Positions 18,628 to 30,383 are shown, numbered from the stretch's first letter. The stretch is 48,685 nucleotides of DNA from Nitrosomonadaceae bacterium (GCA_014190895.1 BJGV01000010.1:1-48685), one strand, 5' to 3'. Program-made: numbers and translations. Notes: generated by a model from the sequence alone, not told the origin.

Positions 18628-19881
18628 ATGGCTGAAATACGTAATTACACCATGAATTTCGGTCCCCAGCATCCAGCTGCGCATGGCGTTCTCCGTTTAG
18701 TGTTGGAATTAGATGGCGAGATAGTGCAACGTGCTGATCCGCATATTGGACTGCTACACCGCGCTACCGAGAAGTTAGTTGAACATAAAACATATATCCA
18801 ATCTCTTCCTTACATGGACCGGTTGGATTATGTTTCTATGATGGTCAATGAACATGCCTATGTTATGGCCATAGAAAAGTTACTTGGGCTTGAAGTGCCA
18901 TTACGCGCTCAATATATTCGGGTAATGTTTGATGAGATTACTCGCATTCTGAATCATCTCCTGTGGCTAGGTGCACATGCATTAGACGTGGGTGCAATGA
19001 CAGTATTTCTTTATGCTTTCCGTGAACGCGAGGATCTAATGGATTGTTACGAGGCGGTGTCAGGAGCAAGAATGCACGCAGCCTATTATAGACCAGGTGG
19101 GGTGTATCGAGATTTACCGAGCACGATGCCGCAATATCGAGCATCCAAGATTCATAATGAAAAAGATACTAAAGTTCTGAATAAGAATCGTCAAGGATCG
19201 TTGCTGGACTTCATAGAGGATTTTACTAGCCGTTTCCCCACTTATGTAGATGAATATGAAACCTTACTTACGGATAATCGCATTTGGAAACAACGTCTTG
19301 TTGGTATTGGAGTGGTTTCGCCAGAGCGTGCACAGGCCCTAGGATTTACGGGTCCAATGCTTCGTGGCTCTGGTGTAGAGTGGGACTTACGAAAAAAGCA
19401 ACCATATGAGATTTATGACCGTATTGATTTCGATATACCGGTAGGAGTTAATGGCGATTGTTATGACCGTTATTTAGTACGTATGGAAGAATTTCGGCAG
19501 TCAAATTACATTATTAAACAATGTGTTGAGTGGTTACGTAGAAATCCGGGCCCAGTAATAACTAACAATCACAAGATTGCGCCACCTTCAAGAACGGGGA
19601 TGAAACAGAATATGGAAGAGTTAATCCATCATTTTAAACTTTTCACCGAAGGTTTTCATGTACCAGTGGGCGAGGCTTATGCGGCTGTCGAACACCCTAA
19701 GGGAGAATTTGGTATTTATCTCATATCGGATGGCGCTAATATGCCATACCGCTTAAAGATCCGCGCACCTGGTTTTCCTCATTTGGCAGCGTTAGATGAA
19801 ATGTCGCGGGGTCATATGATTGCTGATGTAGTAGCAATCATCGGCACACAAGATATTGTATTTGGTGAGATAGATAGATAA
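18628..19881 (+). CDS. nuoD: NADH-quinone oxidoreductase subunit D
   Basis: NuoD is the 49-kDa-type subunit that forms the quinone-binding pocket with NuoB. The 417-residue product begins with the conserved [20 protein letters not shown]. It has [12 protein letters not shown] and ends DIVFGEIDR, matching the family end. It starts at ATG 18628, three bases after the nuoC stop. Confidence 0.98.
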   Translation: MAEIRNYTMNFGPQHPAAHGVLRLVLELDGEIVQRADPHIGLLHRATEKLVEHKTYIQSLPYMDRLDYVSMMVNEHAYVMAIEKLLGLEVPLRAQYIRVMFDEITRILNHLLWLGAHALDVGAMTVFLYAFREREDLMDCYEAVSGARMHAAYYRPGGVYRDLPSTMPQYRASKIHNEKDTKVLNKNRQGSLLDFIEDFTSRFPTYVDEYETLLTDNRIWKQRLVGIGVVSPERAQALGFTGPMLRGSGVEWDLRKKQPYEIYDRIDFDIPVGVNGDCYDRYLVRMEEFRQSNYIIKQCVEWLRRNPGPVITNNHKIAPPSRTGMKQNMEELIHHFKLFTEGFHVPVGEAYAAVEHPKGEFGIYLISDGANMPYRLKIRAPGFPHLAALDEMSRGHMIADVVAIIGTQDIVFGEIDR

Positions 19882-19915
19882 CGGAGTATTCTGCAAAATA
19901 TATTTCCTTATTAAA

Positions 19916-20392
19916 ATGTTAAATTCTGAATCCATTAAGAAAATAGATGCTGAAGTCAAAAAATACCCTTCTAATCAAAGGCAATCTGCGGTGATGTCGG
20001 CGCTTGCTATTGCTCAAGATGAAAAGGGCTGGTTAACTAATGAAATTATGGATTTTGTTGCACATTATTTGGGCATGCCATCAATCGCAGTATATGAAGT
20101 GGCAACGTTCTACAATATGTATAATTTGAAACCAACGGGAAAATACAAAATCACCGTCTGTACTAATCTACCGTGTAGTTTATCTGGCGGTAATGATGCG
20201 GCTGATTATCTAAAACAAAAATTAGGAATTGATTTTAATCAGATCACAGATAACGCTCAATTTGCACTAAAAGAAGGAGAATGCATGGGTGCGTGCGGCG
20301 ATGCACCGGTGTTACTAATTAATAATAAACGCATGTGTAGTTTCATGTCTCAAGAAAAAATTGACCGACTATTGGAGGAGCTGAATAAATGA
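19916..20392 (+). CDS. nuoE: NADH-quinone oxidoreductase subunit E
   Basis: NuoE holds the [2Fe-2S] cluster N1a next to the FMN of NuoF. The 158-residue product has the ligands Cys82 and Cys87 ([10 protein letters not shown]) and Cys123 and Cys127 ([11 protein letters not shown]). The thioredoxin-like fold is typical for the 24-kDa subunit. Its stop overlaps the nuoF start (ATGA at 20389-20392), implying coupled translation. Confidence 0.97.
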   Translation: MLNSESIKKIDAEVKKYPSNQRQSAVMSALAIAQDEKGWLTNEIMDFVAHYLGMPSIAVYEVATFYNMYNLKPTGKYKITVCTNLPCSLSGGNDAADYLKQKLGIDFNQITDNAQFALKEGECMGACGDAPVLLINNKRMCSFMSQEKIDRLLEELNK

Positions 20393-21681
20393 TTCAGTCA
20401 ACTAATATACTTTCTCCAGGCGTATTACTCCCAGGAGTGAATCCATCGGATTTGAATAATTGGCGACTTAGCCATTATGAACAACGAGAAGGTTATGTCG
20501 CATTAAGAAAAATTTTGAATGAAAAAATTCCACCGGAGAAAATTATAGAAGAGGTAAAGAAATCTGCATTACGTGGTCGTGGGGGTGCAGGTTTTCCAAC
20601 GGGTCTAAAATGGAGCTTTATGCCCAAGAAGTACGAGGGAGATAAATATTTGATATGCAATTCTGATGAAGGGGAGCCTGGTACCTTTAAAGACCGTGAC
20701 ATTATGCACCATAACCCACATATTCTTATTGAAGGCATGGCTATTGCTGCGTATGCAATGGGTATTGGAACTGGCTATAACTATATTCATGGCGAAATCT
20801 GGAGTACTTATGAACGCATGGAAGAAGCGGTAGATGAAGCGCGCGTCGCAGGTCTATTGGGAGAGAACATATTAGACTCTGATTTTAGTTTTCAATTGCA
20901 TAATCATCATGGCTATGGAGCTTATATTTGCGGCGAAGAAACTGCTTTATTGGAATCGCTCGAAGGTAAGAAAGGTCAGCCGCGTTTTAAGCCACCATTC
21001 CCTGCAAGTTTTGGTCTTTATGGAAAACCAACAACTATCAATAATACCGAAACATTTGCCTCTGTACCCTGGATTATTCGTAACAGTGGCGAGCAGTTTT
21101 TAAAGATTGGGAAACCCAATAATGGAGGTACTAAGATTTTTTCAGTATCCGGTCACGTTAACAAACCAGGTAATTATGAAGTGCCCATGGGAACTCCTTT
21201 TGCGAAATTACTGGAAATGGCTGGCGGTATGCGTGGCGGCAGAAAATTAAAAGGATGCATTCCTGGTGGATCATCCATGCCAATATTACCCGGCGATGTA
21301 ATGATGCAGACGGATATGGATTACGATTCCATCGCTAGAGCTGGCTCTATGTTGGGATCTGGAGCAGTTATTATTATGGATGACACTACTTGTATGGTGA
21401 GAGCGTTAGAGCGATTATCATATTTCTATTTTGAAGAATCTTGTGGACAATGCACGCCATGTCGCGAAGGCACCGGCTGGCTCTATCGCGTAATACAACG
21501 TATTGAAGGCGGCAAGGGACGATTGGAAGATATTGATCTTCTTAACAATGTTGCTGACAATATTCAAGGAAGAACTATTTGTGCTCTTGGCGATGCTGCG
21601 GCAATGCCAGTACGCGCGATGATTCAGCATTTTCGTGATGAGTTTGAGTATCACATTGAACACAAAAAATGTATGGTTTGA
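20389..21681 (+). CDS. nuoF: NADH-quinone oxidoreductase subunit F
   Basis: NuoF binds NADH and FMN and is the entry point for electrons into complex I. The 430-residue product has the Gly-rich FMN/NADH region [13 protein letters not shown] near residue 64. The N3 [4Fe-4S] ligands are in [12 protein letters not shown] near residue 350, with a fourth Cys in TICALGDAA near 400. The four-base overlap with nuoE fixes the start. An 80-base gap precedes nuoG. Confidence 0.98.
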   Translation: MIQSTNILSPGVLLPGVNPSDLNNWRLSHYEQREGYVALRKILNEKIPPEKIIEEVKKSALRGRGGAGFPTGLKWSFMPKKYEGDKYLICNSDEGEPGTFKDRDIMHHNPHILIEGMAIAAYAMGIGTGYNYIHGEIWSTYERMEEAVDEARVAGLLGENILDSDFSFQLHNHHGYGAYICGEETALLESLEGKKGQPRFKPPFPASFGLYGKPTTINNTETFASVPWIIRNSGEQFLKIGKPNNGGTKIFSVSGHVNKPGNYEVPMGTPFAKLLEMAGGMRGGRKLKGCIPGGSSMPILPGDVMMQTDMDYDSIARAGSMLGSGAVIIMDDTTCMVRALERLSYFYFEESCGQCTPCREGTGWLYRVIQRIEGGKGRLEDIDLLNNVADNIQGRTICALGDAAAMPVRAMIQHFRDEFEYHIEHKKCMV

Positions 21682-21761
21682 TATAAATGTGTATTAGCAG
21701 AATGAGAGATTTTTTTTTCATTGTTCACGCTTAGCGTATCTAATTAGAAGACTTTTGCCTA

Positions 21762-24164
21762 ATGATAAATATTGAAATAGACGGTAAACACGTATCGGTA
21801 TTAGATGGTAAAACCATCATGGATGCAGCTAGTCAGCTAGGCATCTATATTCCACATTTTTGTTATCACAAGAAATTATCCATTGCTGCTAATTGCCGCA
21901 TGTGTCTAGTACAAGTGGAGAAGGCACAAAAACCATTGCCAGCTTGCGCTACGCCCGTAATGGAGGGAATGAAGGTATCTACATATAGTGAACAGGTAAT
22001 CACGGCCCAGAAAGGAGTGATGGAATTTTTACTCATTAATCACCCCTTAGACTGTCCAATTTGCGATCAAGGGGGTGAGTGTCAATTACAAGATTTGGCG
22101 GTAGGTTATGGTGCAAGCGCATCGAGGTATATGGAATCAAAGCGTGTGGTGGAGAATAAAAATCTTGGCCCATTGATTTCTACTGATATGACCCGTTGCA
22201 TCCACTGTACTCGCTGCGTACGTTTTGGTCAGGAGATTGCCGGTATCATGGAGCTTGGAATGGCGGGTCGTGGCGAGCATGCTGAGATCTTGCCATTCTT
22301 AGGTAATACAGTAAACTCGGAGTTATCTGGTAATATGATCGATCTTTGTCCGGTAGGCGCTCTTGTTAGCAAGCCATTTCGTTATTCTGCGCGTACTTGG
22401 GAACTCGCGCGCAGAAGATCTATAAGTCCACATTGCGGTCTTGGGTCCAACTTGAGTGTGCAAGTGAAACAGAATCGTGTAATGCGTGTATTGCCACGCG
22501 ATAATGAAGCAATTAATGAGTGTTGGCTATCGGATAAAGATCGCTTCTCTTATGAGGGGCTGAATTCAGAAGAGCGTCTAACCACGCCAATGATAAAGTA
22601 CAATGGCGAATGGCAAGAATGTGATTGGCAAACTGCATTAGAATTTATCGCCAATGGACTGAAGGTAATAAAAGAGAAACATGGCGTACATAGTATTGGT
22701 GCATTAGCTTCCGCACACAGCACCGTAGAAGAGTTATATCTTTTGCAGAAGTTAGTGCGAGGGTTAGGTAGTAGAAATATAGACCATCGACTTCGTCAAT
22801 CTGACTTTCGTGCAGATAGTCATTTGCAGGGCGCGCCTTGGTTAGGGATAAACATTGCTAATATCTCACAATTAAAATCGGTGCTGATTGTTGGTAGCAC
22901 TTTACGTAAAGATCACCCTTTGATAGCACAGCGCCTACGTCAAGCAGTAAAACAAGGTGCACAATTAAATTTAATTAACCCAGTTGATGATGATCTTTTT
23001 ACAACAGTATCCAATCAAATTATTGTAGCCCCTTCGGCAATGGCGGTGGTATTGACGCAAGTCTTAAGGGCGGTAATAGAGTTAAAGGGAGCAGAGATTC
23101 CAACTGCTTTGAGGTATATAGTTGATACGGAAAATATTACTGATGCTGCACGTAGAATGGCAATCAGTCTCCTAGATAATAAGCCTGCTGCAATTCTTCT
23201 TGGCAACTTAACGCAACATCATCCACAGTACACGGATATACATGCAATATCGCAGCATATTTCAGAGATTGCAGGGATAGATTTCGGTGTATTGGGAGAG
23301 GCCGCCAATAGCGTTGGAGCTTACCTGGCCGGGGCACTTCCTGGGAAGAGTGTATTAGGTGGATCAGTTGACAACGGATTGAATGCCGCACAGATGCTAG
23401 GTGCAAATATAGCAGGGCACTTTATAGCACCCTGCCAGGCTTACCTACTAATGAATCTAGAGCCGGAACTTGATAGCTATAACCCCCAAGATGCAATGAA
23501 AACCCTAAATGCAGCAGAATTAGTTGTGGTAATGAGCCCTTATAAGGTCCACGCTACATCTCCTGTTGACTATGCCAATGTGTTGCTTCCAATCGCACCA
23601 TTTACCGAAACTTCTGGTACTTTTATCAATACTGAGGGTCGTGCACAGAATTTTAATGGGGTAGTAGCACCTTTAGGCAAGACACGCCCGGCATGGAAAG
23701 TGTTACGAGTATTAGGCAATTTACTAAATCTCCAAGGTTTTGATTATGAAACATCTGAACAAGTGTATAGAGAGATTCTTCCTAACGAGACCGACATTAA
23801 AATGCACTTGAATAACAAACTTCAAGGCTTCACTGTGAACGAAATCAAGCAAAGTAACATAAAAATTCAGCGTATTGGTGAGGTGTCAATTTATCAGACT
23901 GATTCTATTGTGCGTCGCGCCTTATCGCTGCAACTTACCGATGATGCTGCCTCGCCAGTGGCATGGATGTCGTCTGAATTATTAAGAGCAATCGGTGTAT
24001 GTGAAGGCGAGAAGGTAATCTTAAGACAAGGCGAAGGAGAGATTCAGTTACAGGCGGCCCGCGATGATAAGTTACCTAGTAATTGTACACGCGTAGCTTC
24101 CGGACATCGGTTAACAGCAGAATTAGGTGAAATGTTTGGTGAAATTTTAATAAAAAAAGCATAA
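21762..24164 (+). CDS. nuoG: NADH-quinone oxidoreductase subunit G
   Basis: NuoG is the largest peripheral subunit, relaying electrons through several clusters. The 800-residue product has an N-terminal [2Fe-2S] site (CRMCLVQVEK with further Cys at about 34 and 66). HPLDCPICDQGGECQLQ follows near residue 95, and CIHCTRCVRFGQEIAG near 147. A degenerate molybdopterin-oxidoreductase domain makes up the rest. The extra N7 cluster Cys motif of E. coli NuoG is not evident near residue 225; only one Cys is seen in SPHCGLGSN. Confidence 0.96.
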   Translation: MINIEIDGKHVSVLDGKTIMDAASQLGIYIPHFCYHKKLSIAANCRMCLVQVEKAQKPLPACATPVMEGMKVSTYSEQVITAQKGVMEFLLINHPLDCPICDQGGECQLQDLAVGYGASASRYMESKRVVENKNLGPLISTDMTRCIHCTRCVRFGQEIAGIMELGMAGRGEHAEILPFLGNTVNSELSGNMIDLCPVGALVSKPFRYSARTWELARRRSISPHCGLGSNLSVQVKQNRVMRVLPRDNEAINECWLSDKDRFSYEGLNSEERLTTPMIKYNGEWQECDWQTALEFIANGLKVIKEKHGVHSIGALASAHSTVEELYLLQKLVRGLGSRNIDHRLRQSDFRADSHLQGAPWLGINIANISQLKSVLIVGSTLRKDHPLIAQRLRQAVKQGAQLNLINPVDDDLFTTVSNQIIVAPSAMAVVLTQVLRAVIELKGAEIPTALRYIVDTENITDAARRMAISLLDNKPAAILLGNLTQHHPQYTDIHAISQHISEIAGIDFGVLGEAANSVGAYLAGALPGKSVLGGSVDNGLNAAQMLGANIAGHFIAPCQAYLLMNLEPELDSYNPQDAMKTLNAAELVVVMSPYKVHATSPVDYANVLLPIAPFTETSGTFINTEGRAQNFNGVVAPLGKTRPAWKVLRVLGNLLNLQGFDYETSEQVYREILPNETDIKMHLNNKLQGFTVNEIKQSNIKIQRIGEVSIYQTDSIVRRALSLQLTDDAASPVAWMSSELLRAIGVCEGEKVILRQGEGEIQLQAARDDKLPSNCTRVASGHRLTAELGEMFGEILIKKA

Positions 24165-24186
24165 AAAATAAAGTTAAAATTTTCCG

Positions 24187-25287
24187 ATGGAATACGTACA
24201 ACAATTATTTGAGCAATTTTTTGGGATCGAGTGGGGAGGAGCATTACTCATCTTGACGAGGAATTTAGCATTAATTCTTCTCATTGTATTACCCCTGTTG
24301 CTTGGAGTAGCCTATCTGACCTTAGCAGAGCGCAAGATTATTGCTTATATGCAGATTCGTGTTGGACCAAACCGGGTAACTTTTTTTGGCATCCCTTGGT
24401 TAGCTGGGTGGGGCCAGCCTATTGCTGATGCAGTAAAAGCAATAATGAAAGAAATTATTATCCCGAGTGGTGCCAATAAATTCTTGTTTGTATTGGCCCC
24501 GGTACTAACAATCGCACCTGCGCTAGCAGCTTGGGCAGTAGTACCATTTTCTCCGGAAATAGTGTTAGCAGATATTAATGCCGGCTTGCTTTATATTTTA
24601 GCGATGACCTCAATGGGTGTTTACGGCATCATTATTGCAGGCTGGGCGTCTAATTCCAAGTATGCTTTTTTAGGAACAATGCGTACTGCTGCGCAAGTAG
24701 TGTCGTACGAGTTAGCAATGGGGTTTGCTCTTGTATGCGTTTTAATGATGTCAGAGAGTTTAAATTTGAGTGATATTGTCAAAGGTCAACAAGGGGGAAG
24801 TTTTTTGAATTGGTATCTGATCCCGCTATTTCCTATGTTTTTAGTTTATTTTATTTCTGGTGTAGCGGAAACGAACCGCGCTCCATTTGATGTAGCTGAA
24901 GGCGAGTCAGAGATAGTTGCTGGATTTCACGTTGAATACTCTGGCATGGCTTTTACTGTATTTTTTCTTGCAGAGTACTCTAATATGATTCTGGTGGCAT
25001 CTCTTGCCAGTATTATGTTCCTAGGAGGCTGGTTACCGCCTATTGATATTATTCCATTTACCCTAATCCCCGGTTTTATCTGGCTATTATTGAAGATTGC
25101 ATTTTTGTTGTTTTGCTTTCTTTGGTTCAGAGCTACTTTTCCACGTTATCGCTATGATCAAATTATGCGTCTTGGTTGGAAGGTATTTATTCCTATTACA
25201 TTGGCATGGATTATTCTATTAGGAGGGATTATGCAACTTCCGCCCTCATTTTTAAATTTATGGCCGCTTAATCTTTGGTTTCATTAG
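24187..25287 (+). CDS. nuoH: NADH-quinone oxidoreductase subunit H
   Basis: NuoH links the peripheral arm to the membrane arm and forms part of the quinone chamber. The 366-residue product has about eight transmembrane helices. It has [14 protein letters not shown] near residue 58 and the signature [20 protein letters not shown] near residue 230. The ATG at 24187 follows nuoG by 22 bases. Confidence 0.97.
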   Translation: MEYVQQLFEQFFGIEWGGALLILTRNLALILLIVLPLLLGVAYLTLAERKIIAYMQIRVGPNRVTFFGIPWLAGWGQPIADAVKAIMKEIIIPSGANKFLFVLAPVLTIAPALAAWAVVPFSPEIVLADINAGLLYILAMTSMGVYGIIIAGWASNSKYAFLGTMRTAAQVVSYELAMGFALVCVLMMSESLNLSDIVKGQQGGSFLNWYLIPLFPMFLVYFISGVAETNRAPFDVAEGESEIVAGFHVEYSGMAFTVFFLAEYSNMILVASLASIMFLGGWLPPIDIIPFTLIPGFIWLLLKIAFLLFCFLWFRATFPRYRYDQIMRLGWKVFIPITLAWIILLGGIMQLPPSFLNLWPLNLWFH

Positions 25288-25296
25288 AGTGAAAAA

Positions 25297-25788
25297 ATGA
25301 TAGACCGTATCAAATCTTTCTTTAGTACTTTTCTGTTGTTTGAGTTACTTAAAGGTATGATGCTTACTGGAAGATATCTGTTTGCCCGTAAAATTACGGT
25401 ACATTTTCCAGAAGAAAAAACACCTCAATCCCCTCGGTTTAGAGGACTACACGCGTTACGTCGTTACGCTAACGGGGAAGAGCGCTGTATAGCTTGTAAA
25501 CTATGCGAGGCAGTATGTCCGGCTTTGGCAATTACTATTGATTCAGAGCAGCGTGAAGATAACACTCGCCGCACGACACGCTATGATATTGATCTCACTA
25601 AATGCATATTTTGTGGTTTTTGTGAGGAATCTTGCCCAGTAGATGCTATTGTTGAAACCCATATTCTTGAATATCACGGTGAAAAACGCGGAGATCTAAT
25701 CTATACCAAAGATATGTTACTGGCAGTAGGGGATCGTTACGAAGAAAAAATAGCGCAAGATAGAGAAGCAGATGCAAATTACCGTTAA
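25297..25788 (+). CDS. nuoI: NADH-quinone oxidoreductase subunit I
   Basis: NuoI carries two [4Fe-4S] clusters (N6a and N6b) on the path to N2. The 163-residue product has two ferredoxin-type motifs, [12 protein letters not shown] near residue 63 and [12 protein letters not shown] near residue 104. It starts at ATG 25297, nine bases after nuoH, with GTGA just upstream. Confidence 0.97.
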   Translation: MIDRIKSFFSTFLLFELLKGMMLTGRYLFARKITVHFPEEKTPQSPRFRGLHALRRYANGEERCIACKLCEAVCPALAITIDSEQREDNTRRTTRYDIDLTKCIFCGFCEESCPVDAIVETHILEYHGEKRGDLIYTKDMLLAVGDRYEEKIAQDREADANYR

Positions 25789-25806
25789 ATTTTTTATTGA
25801 GTTTAA

Positions 25807-26418
25807 GTGTATATAAATTTCCAGAATGCAATTTTTTACTTTTTTGCAACTGTGCTTGTGTGCTCTGCAGTTGGCGTTATTACGGCCCGCAATCCAGTGC
25901 ATGCAGCGTTACTTTTGGTGTTAGCGTTTTTTACTTCTTCCGGATTATGGTTGTTGTTAAATGCGGAATTTTTGGCCATTACATTGGTATTGGTTTATGT
26001 GGGCGCGGTAATGGTGTTATTTCTATTTGTAGTAATGATGTTGGATGTTAACTTGGATCGTTTAAGAGAGGGTTTCTGGAAATGGTTTCCATTTGGCGCA
26101 TTATTAGCATTAATAATGGCCGCTGAGATATCCATGGTTATAATGAACGAGCAGTTTAGTTTGAATAAAATGCCCACGCCACCTTTGCGTCCGGTTGACT
26201 ATAGCAACACCAAAGAACTTGGACGTTTAATTTACACCGAATATTTCTATGCCTTTGAGTTAGCGGCAGTAATTTTGCTGGTGGCAATAATAGCTGCCAT
26301 TGCTTTGACTTTACGTCATCGTGTGGGCCGTAAGTTTCTTGATCCGGCACAACAAATTGCAGTGAAAAAGAAAGATCGTATACGAGTGGTATCGATGACT
26401 TCTGAGACAAAAGAATAA
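25807..26418 (+). CDS. nuoJ: NADH-quinone oxidoreductase subunit J
   Basis: NuoJ is a membrane-arm subunit with five transmembrane helices, one of which changes shape during turnover. The 203-residue product has [18 protein letters not shown] near residue 25 and [20 protein letters not shown] near residue 59. The start is taken as GTG at 25807, which gives a residue order like relatives, but the ribosome site is weak. The long polar C-terminal tail is usual in betaproteobacteria. Confidence 0.94.
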   Translation: MYINFQNAIFYFFATVLVCSAVGVITARNPVHAALLLVLAFFTSSGLWLLLNAEFLAITLVLVYVGAVMVLFLFVVMMLDVNLDRLREGFWKWFPFGALLALIMAAEISMVIMNEQFSLNKMPTPPLRPVDYSNTKELGRLIYTEYFYAFELAAVILLVAIIAAIALTLRHRVGRKFLDPAQQIAVKKKDRIRVVSMTSETKE

Positions 26419-26455
26419 TAAATTTTATTTTTTTTTGAAAAAGGGGATTGCCTGT

Positions 26456-26761
26456 TTGGTTTCATTATCTCATTACCTCCTGCTTGCTTCAGTTCTGTTC
26501 TCCATTGGCATTATTGGTATTTTTCTTAACAGAAAAAATATAATCATTTTGTTAATGGCGATTGAGCTAATGTTATTGGCAGTGAATACAAATTTCATCG
26601 CTTTCTCGCATTATTTGCAGGACGCATCTGGGCAGATTTTTGTATTTTTTATACTTACTGTTGCGGCAGCAGAATCTGCCATTGGTCTGGCAATATTAGT
26701 AGTTTTGTTTCGTAACTTACGCACCATTAATGTAGACGATCTTGATAAATTGAAAGGATAA
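26456..26761 (+). CDS. nuoK: NADH-quinone oxidoreductase subunit K
   Basis: NuoK is a three-helix proton-channel subunit of the membrane arm. Starting at TTG 26456, with AAGGGGA eight bases upstream, it has 101 residues and begins [10 protein letters not shown], the usual NuoK length and start. A longer reading from TTG 26435 would put the ribosome site inside the gene and is rejected. Conserved features are FLNRKN and [11 protein letters not shown], with the key membrane Glu, and the C-terminal [15 protein letters not shown]. Confidence 0.93.
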   Translation: MVSLSHYLLLASVLFSIGIIGIFLNRKNIIILLMAIELMLLAVNTNFIAFSHYLQDASGQIFVFFILTVAAAESAIGLAILVVLFRNLRTINVDDLDKLKG

Positions 26762-26820
26762 TTCTTAGAGTGTGAGATCTAGAATTAGAAACGAAAAGTC
26801 TATTATTGAGAATAAATTTT

Positions 26821-28776
26821 ATGAGTGAGATGGAAAATATTTATTTGTTGGTCCCGTTGATGCCACTAGCTGGAGCCATTATTGCTGGGTTTCTGGGTTA
26901 TTTAATTGGACCGGCATGGACCCACCGCACCACTATTGCATTGATGTTTGTATGCGTTATCGCATCTAGCTTAGTTTTTATAGACGTATTGCAAGGAAAT
27001 CTTTACAACGGGGCTGTTTATACATGGATGACATCTGGAGATACTCTTTTTGAGATTGGGTTTATGATTGATCAGCTTTCGGCCACAATGATGGTCATAG
27101 TAAGCTTTGTATCTCTAATGGTACACATCTACACGATAGGTTACATGCAGAACGACCCGGGTTACCAGCGTTTTTTTAGTTACATTTCGCTTTTTACCTT
27201 TTCGATGTTAATGCTGGTAATGGCTAATAACTTTTTACAACTTTTCTTTGGCTGGGAAGCGGTAGGGCTAGTTTCATATTTATTAATTGGTTTCTGGTAT
27301 GTGCGTCCCACAGCCATCCATGCCAACATGAAAGCTTTTTTAGTCAACCGTATTGGTGATTTTGGTTTTCTCCTTGGAATTGGTGTGGTGCTAATTTATT
27401 TTGGAACTTTAGATTATGTAACAGTATTTGGTCAGGCACCGCAGATAGCCAATCAAGTGATTGAAATTTTCCCTGGATCACCTTGGATGCTGATGTCGGT
27501 GATATGTATCTTGTTATTTGTCGGCGCGATGGGTAAGTCTGCGCAGTTCCCTTTGCATGTATGGCTACCAGATTCAATGGAGGGACCGACACCAATTTCA
27601 GCATTGATTCATGCAGCTACTATGGTGACTGCAGGTATTTTTATGGTAACACGTATGTCACCATTGTTTGAGTTATCAGAAACCGCTCTTTCAGTGATAC
27701 TAGTAATCGGCGGCATTACCACTTTATCCATGGCGCTTGTGGCTCTTGTGCAGAATGATATCAAACGTGTAGTGGCTTACTCCACCCTGTCGCAATTGGG
27801 CTATATGACAGTAGCACTGGGAGCATCAGCTTACTCAGCGGCAATATTTCATCTCATGACCCATGCATTTTTTAAGGCGCTACTTTTTTTGGGCGCAGGT
27901 TCGGTAATTATGGCCATGCATCATGAGCAGGATATGCGGAGAATGGGTGGATTGAGAAAGTATATGCCTATTACTTATTGGACTATGCTTATTGCTGCCC
28001 TAGCAAGTTCTGGCGTACCTGGTTTTTCAGGATTCTTTTCTAAAGACGCTATTATTGAGGCCGCACATCTTACTACGCTTCCCGGCGGTAATTTTGCCTA
28101 TTTATGCGTATTGTTCACTGTGTTTATAACAGCTTTTTATACCTTTCGTTTAATGTTTATGACTTTTCATGGCAAATCACGCATGGATCAACATACTAAA
28201 GAACACTTACACGAGTCATCTTGGGTGGTTACATTGCCCTTGGCAATTCTGGCAATACCTACTATTAGTGGTGGATGGGTGATCGGATCAATGCTATTTG
28301 GCGATTATTTTGGTGGATCCATATTAATTACTTTACAACATAATGTAATCGGCAATATGGCAGCACAGTTCCATGGTATATGGGGAATGATGTCGCACTC
28401 ATTAATCACCGTGCCTTTTTGGTTTTCTATGAGTGGAATTTTTGCTGCCTGGTACTTTTACTTGGTCAAAACTGAGCTGCCAGAAAAAATAAAGAAAGCG
28501 TCCGGTCCTTTATATACTCTGCTTGATCGTAAGTATTTTATTGATGAATTTTACTCTTGGTTTTTTGCTGGCGGCGCTCGAATCCTTGGTGGTTGGTTAT
28601 GGAAATTTGGCGATGTAAAGATTATAGATGGATTTTTTGTTAATGGCGCGGCACGATTGGTAGTCTTGACTGCTACATTAGTGCGCAGATTTCAATCAGG
28701 TTATATTTATCATTACGCGTTCACTATGATTGTTGGTGTGTGTGTATTGATGAGCCTATGGTTATACCGAACATGA
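26821..28776 (+). CDS. nuoL: NADH-quinone oxidoreductase subunit L
   Basis: NuoL is the distal antiporter-like proton pump of complex I. The 651-residue product has more than 14 hydrophobic segments. It has FFGWEAVGLVSYLLIGFWY near residue 145, the conserved KSAQFPLHVWLPDSMEGPTP near residue 240, and a long lateral-helix region at the C-terminus. The ATG at 26821 is chosen over an upstream TTG (26806); an ATG at 26830 is also possible. Confidence 0.96.
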   Translation: MSEMENIYLLVPLMPLAGAIIAGFLGYLIGPAWTHRTTIALMFVCVIASSLVFIDVLQGNLYNGAVYTWMTSGDTLFEIGFMIDQLSATMMVIVSFVSLMVHIYTIGYMQNDPGYQRFFSYISLFTFSMLMLVMANNFLQLFFGWEAVGLVSYLLIGFWYVRPTAIHANMKAFLVNRIGDFGFLLGIGVVLIYFGTLDYVTVFGQAPQIANQVIEIFPGSPWMLMSVICILLFVGAMGKSAQFPLHVWLPDSMEGPTPISALIHAATMVTAGIFMVTRMSPLFELSETALSVILVIGGITTLSMALVALVQNDIKRVVAYSTLSQLGYMTVALGASAYSAAIFHLMTHAFFKALLFLGAGSVIMAMHHEQDMRRMGGLRKYMPITYWTMLIAALASSGVPGFSGFFSKDAIIEAAHLTTLPGGNFAYLCVLFTVFITAFYTFRLMFMTFHGKSRMDQHTKEHLHESSWVVTLPLAILAIPTISGGWVIGSMLFGDYFGGSILITLQHNVIGNMAAQFHGIWGMMSHSLITVPFWFSMSGIFAAWYFYLVKTELPEKIKKASGPLYTLLDRKYFIDEFYSWFFAGGARILGGWLWKFGDVKIIDGFFVNGAARLVVLTATLVRRFQSGYIYHYAFTMIVGVCVLMSLWLYRT

Positions 28777-28858
28777 GAGAGCAGATAAAAAAAATGAAAA
28801 AAATAACCCCCCTTTTTTTATAAGCTAGCTGCATACTGATAGATCAAATGGAATGTAA

Positions 28859-30343
28859 ATGTTGTTTGACTTCTCCTTATTAAGTCTTGTCATTTGGCTG
28901 CCAATTTTCGTTGGCATTGCAATACTGACTATTAATGATGATCGTAATGCTCAGCTGATAAAGTGGTTGGCGCTTATTGGTTCATTAGCGGGACTATTGG
29001 TAGCGATTCCACTTTACACTCGATTTGATCCTATAGTGAGCAGCATGCAATTTGTTGAGTATCGTGTTTGGATTGAACGTTTTAACGTTCACTATCATCT
29101 GGGTGTAGATGGCATCTCTATGCCATTAATTTTACTGAATTGCTTTACTACTCCATTGGTAATTATAGCTGGATGGCGGGTAATAAATAAACGAATATCT
29201 CAATATATGGGCGCATTTCTTATTATGTCGGGTATCGTGAATGGCGTGTTCTCATCGCTCGACGCAATTCTGTTTTATATTTTTTGGGAGGCATCGCTAA
29301 TACCCATGTTTCTTATTATTGGTATTTGGGGCGGCCCCAACCGTGTTTATGCAGCAATTAAATTCTTTCTCTACACATTACTTGGCTCATTACTAATGTT
29401 GATAGCATTTATTTACCTATATAGAATTTCTGGCGGTAGCTTTTCGATACTTGACTATCATAAGTTGCCATTACCTTTAGTTTCGCAGATTTTTATATTT
29501 ATTGCTTTTTTTCTAGCATTTGCCGTCAAAGTACCAATGTGGCCAGTGCATACTTGGCTTCCAGATGCTCACGTTGAGGCGCCTACGGGCGGATCAATCG
29601 TGTTAGCTGCAATTTTATTAAAGTTGGGTGGGTATGGTTTTATACGCTTCTCTCTGCCTATCGTACCAGATGCTAGTCACTATCTCTCTGACATGATGAT
29701 AGTGTTGTCATTAATTGCAGTTGTATACATCGGATTGATTGCATTAGTGCAGGCAGACATGAAAAAACTCATAGCTTATTCATCTGTATCGCATATGGGA
29801 TTCGTTACATTGGGTCTATTTTTATTTAATGTTTACGGAGTAGAAGGAGCGATGGTGCAGATGATCTCACATGGTTTTATTTCGGGTGCGATGTTTTTCT
29901 GTGTGGGAGTAATGTACGATCGACTCCATAGTCGGCAGATTGCCGACTATGGAGGGGTGGTTAGCAAGATGCCGGTCTTCGCCGCGTTTTTTATGTTATT
30001 TTCTATGGCTAATGCTGGATTGCCCGGCACCAGCGGTTTTGTTGGAGAATTTATGGTCATAATGGCAGCAATCAAGATAAATTTTTGGTATGCTTTTTTT
30101 GCTGCCAGCACGTTAATCTTTGGTGCAGCCTATACTCTATGGATGTACAAAAGAGTAGTATTTGGCACGGTAACTAACCCTAATGTAAATCAGTTAGAAG
30201 ATGTCACTGGAAGGGAAGTATTAATATTGACAATCTTGGCAGCAATGGTTCTATGGGTGGGACTCTATCCATTACCATTGACAGAAGTGATGCATGTCAC
30301 AGTAGATAATTTATTAGCACATATAGCACGTAGTAAACTGTGA
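28859..30343 (+). CDS. nuoM: NADH-quinone oxidoreductase subunit M
   Basis: NuoM is the second antiporter-like pump of complex I. The 494-residue product is full length and very hydrophobic. It has FYIFWEASLIPMFLIIGIWG near residue 138 and the ion-channel segment KVPMWPVHTWLPDAHVEAPT near residue 225. It starts at ATG 28859 after an 82-base gap that holds A-rich and T-rich runs but no stable stem. Confidence 0.97.
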   Translation: MLFDFSLLSLVIWLPIFVGIAILTINDDRNAQLIKWLALIGSLAGLLVAIPLYTRFDPIVSSMQFVEYRVWIERFNVHYHLGVDGISMPLILLNCFTTPLVIIAGWRVINKRISQYMGAFLIMSGIVNGVFSSLDAILFYIFWEASLIPMFLIIGIWGGPNRVYAAIKFFLYTLLGSLLMLIAFIYLYRISGGSFSILDYHKLPLPLVSQIFIFIAFFLAFAVKVPMWPVHTWLPDAHVEAPTGGSIVLAAILLKLGGYGFIRFSLPIVPDASHYLSDMMIVLSLIAVVYIGLIALVQADMKKLIAYSSVSHMGFVTLGLFLFNVYGVEGAMVQMISHGFISGAMFFCVGVMYDRLHSRQIADYGGVVSKMPVFAAFFMLFSMANAGLPGTSGFVGEFMVIMAAIKINFWYAFFAASTLIFGAAYTLWMYKRVVFGTVTNPNVNQLEDVTGREVLILTILAAMVLWVGLYPLPLTEVMHVTVDNLLAHIARSKL

Positions 30344-30383
30344 TTGCTAAAAAAATAGCACGCGTCATATTTAAGGATGCCAA

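Noticed and set aside
21762-24164. NuoG as a damaged gene because the E. coli N7 cysteine motif is missing
   Set aside because: The frame is full length and the other cluster motifs are intact; lack of N7 is common outside some lineages.
25797-26051. 84-codon + strand ORF overlapping nuoJ
   Set aside because: It is a frame-shifted reading of nuoJ; nuoJ has the family motifs.
28777-28858. A-rich run followed by CCCCCC and a T run between nuoL and nuoM as a terminator
   Set aside because: Only A-T pairing is possible and there is no G partner for the C run; a stable stem is unlikely within the operon.
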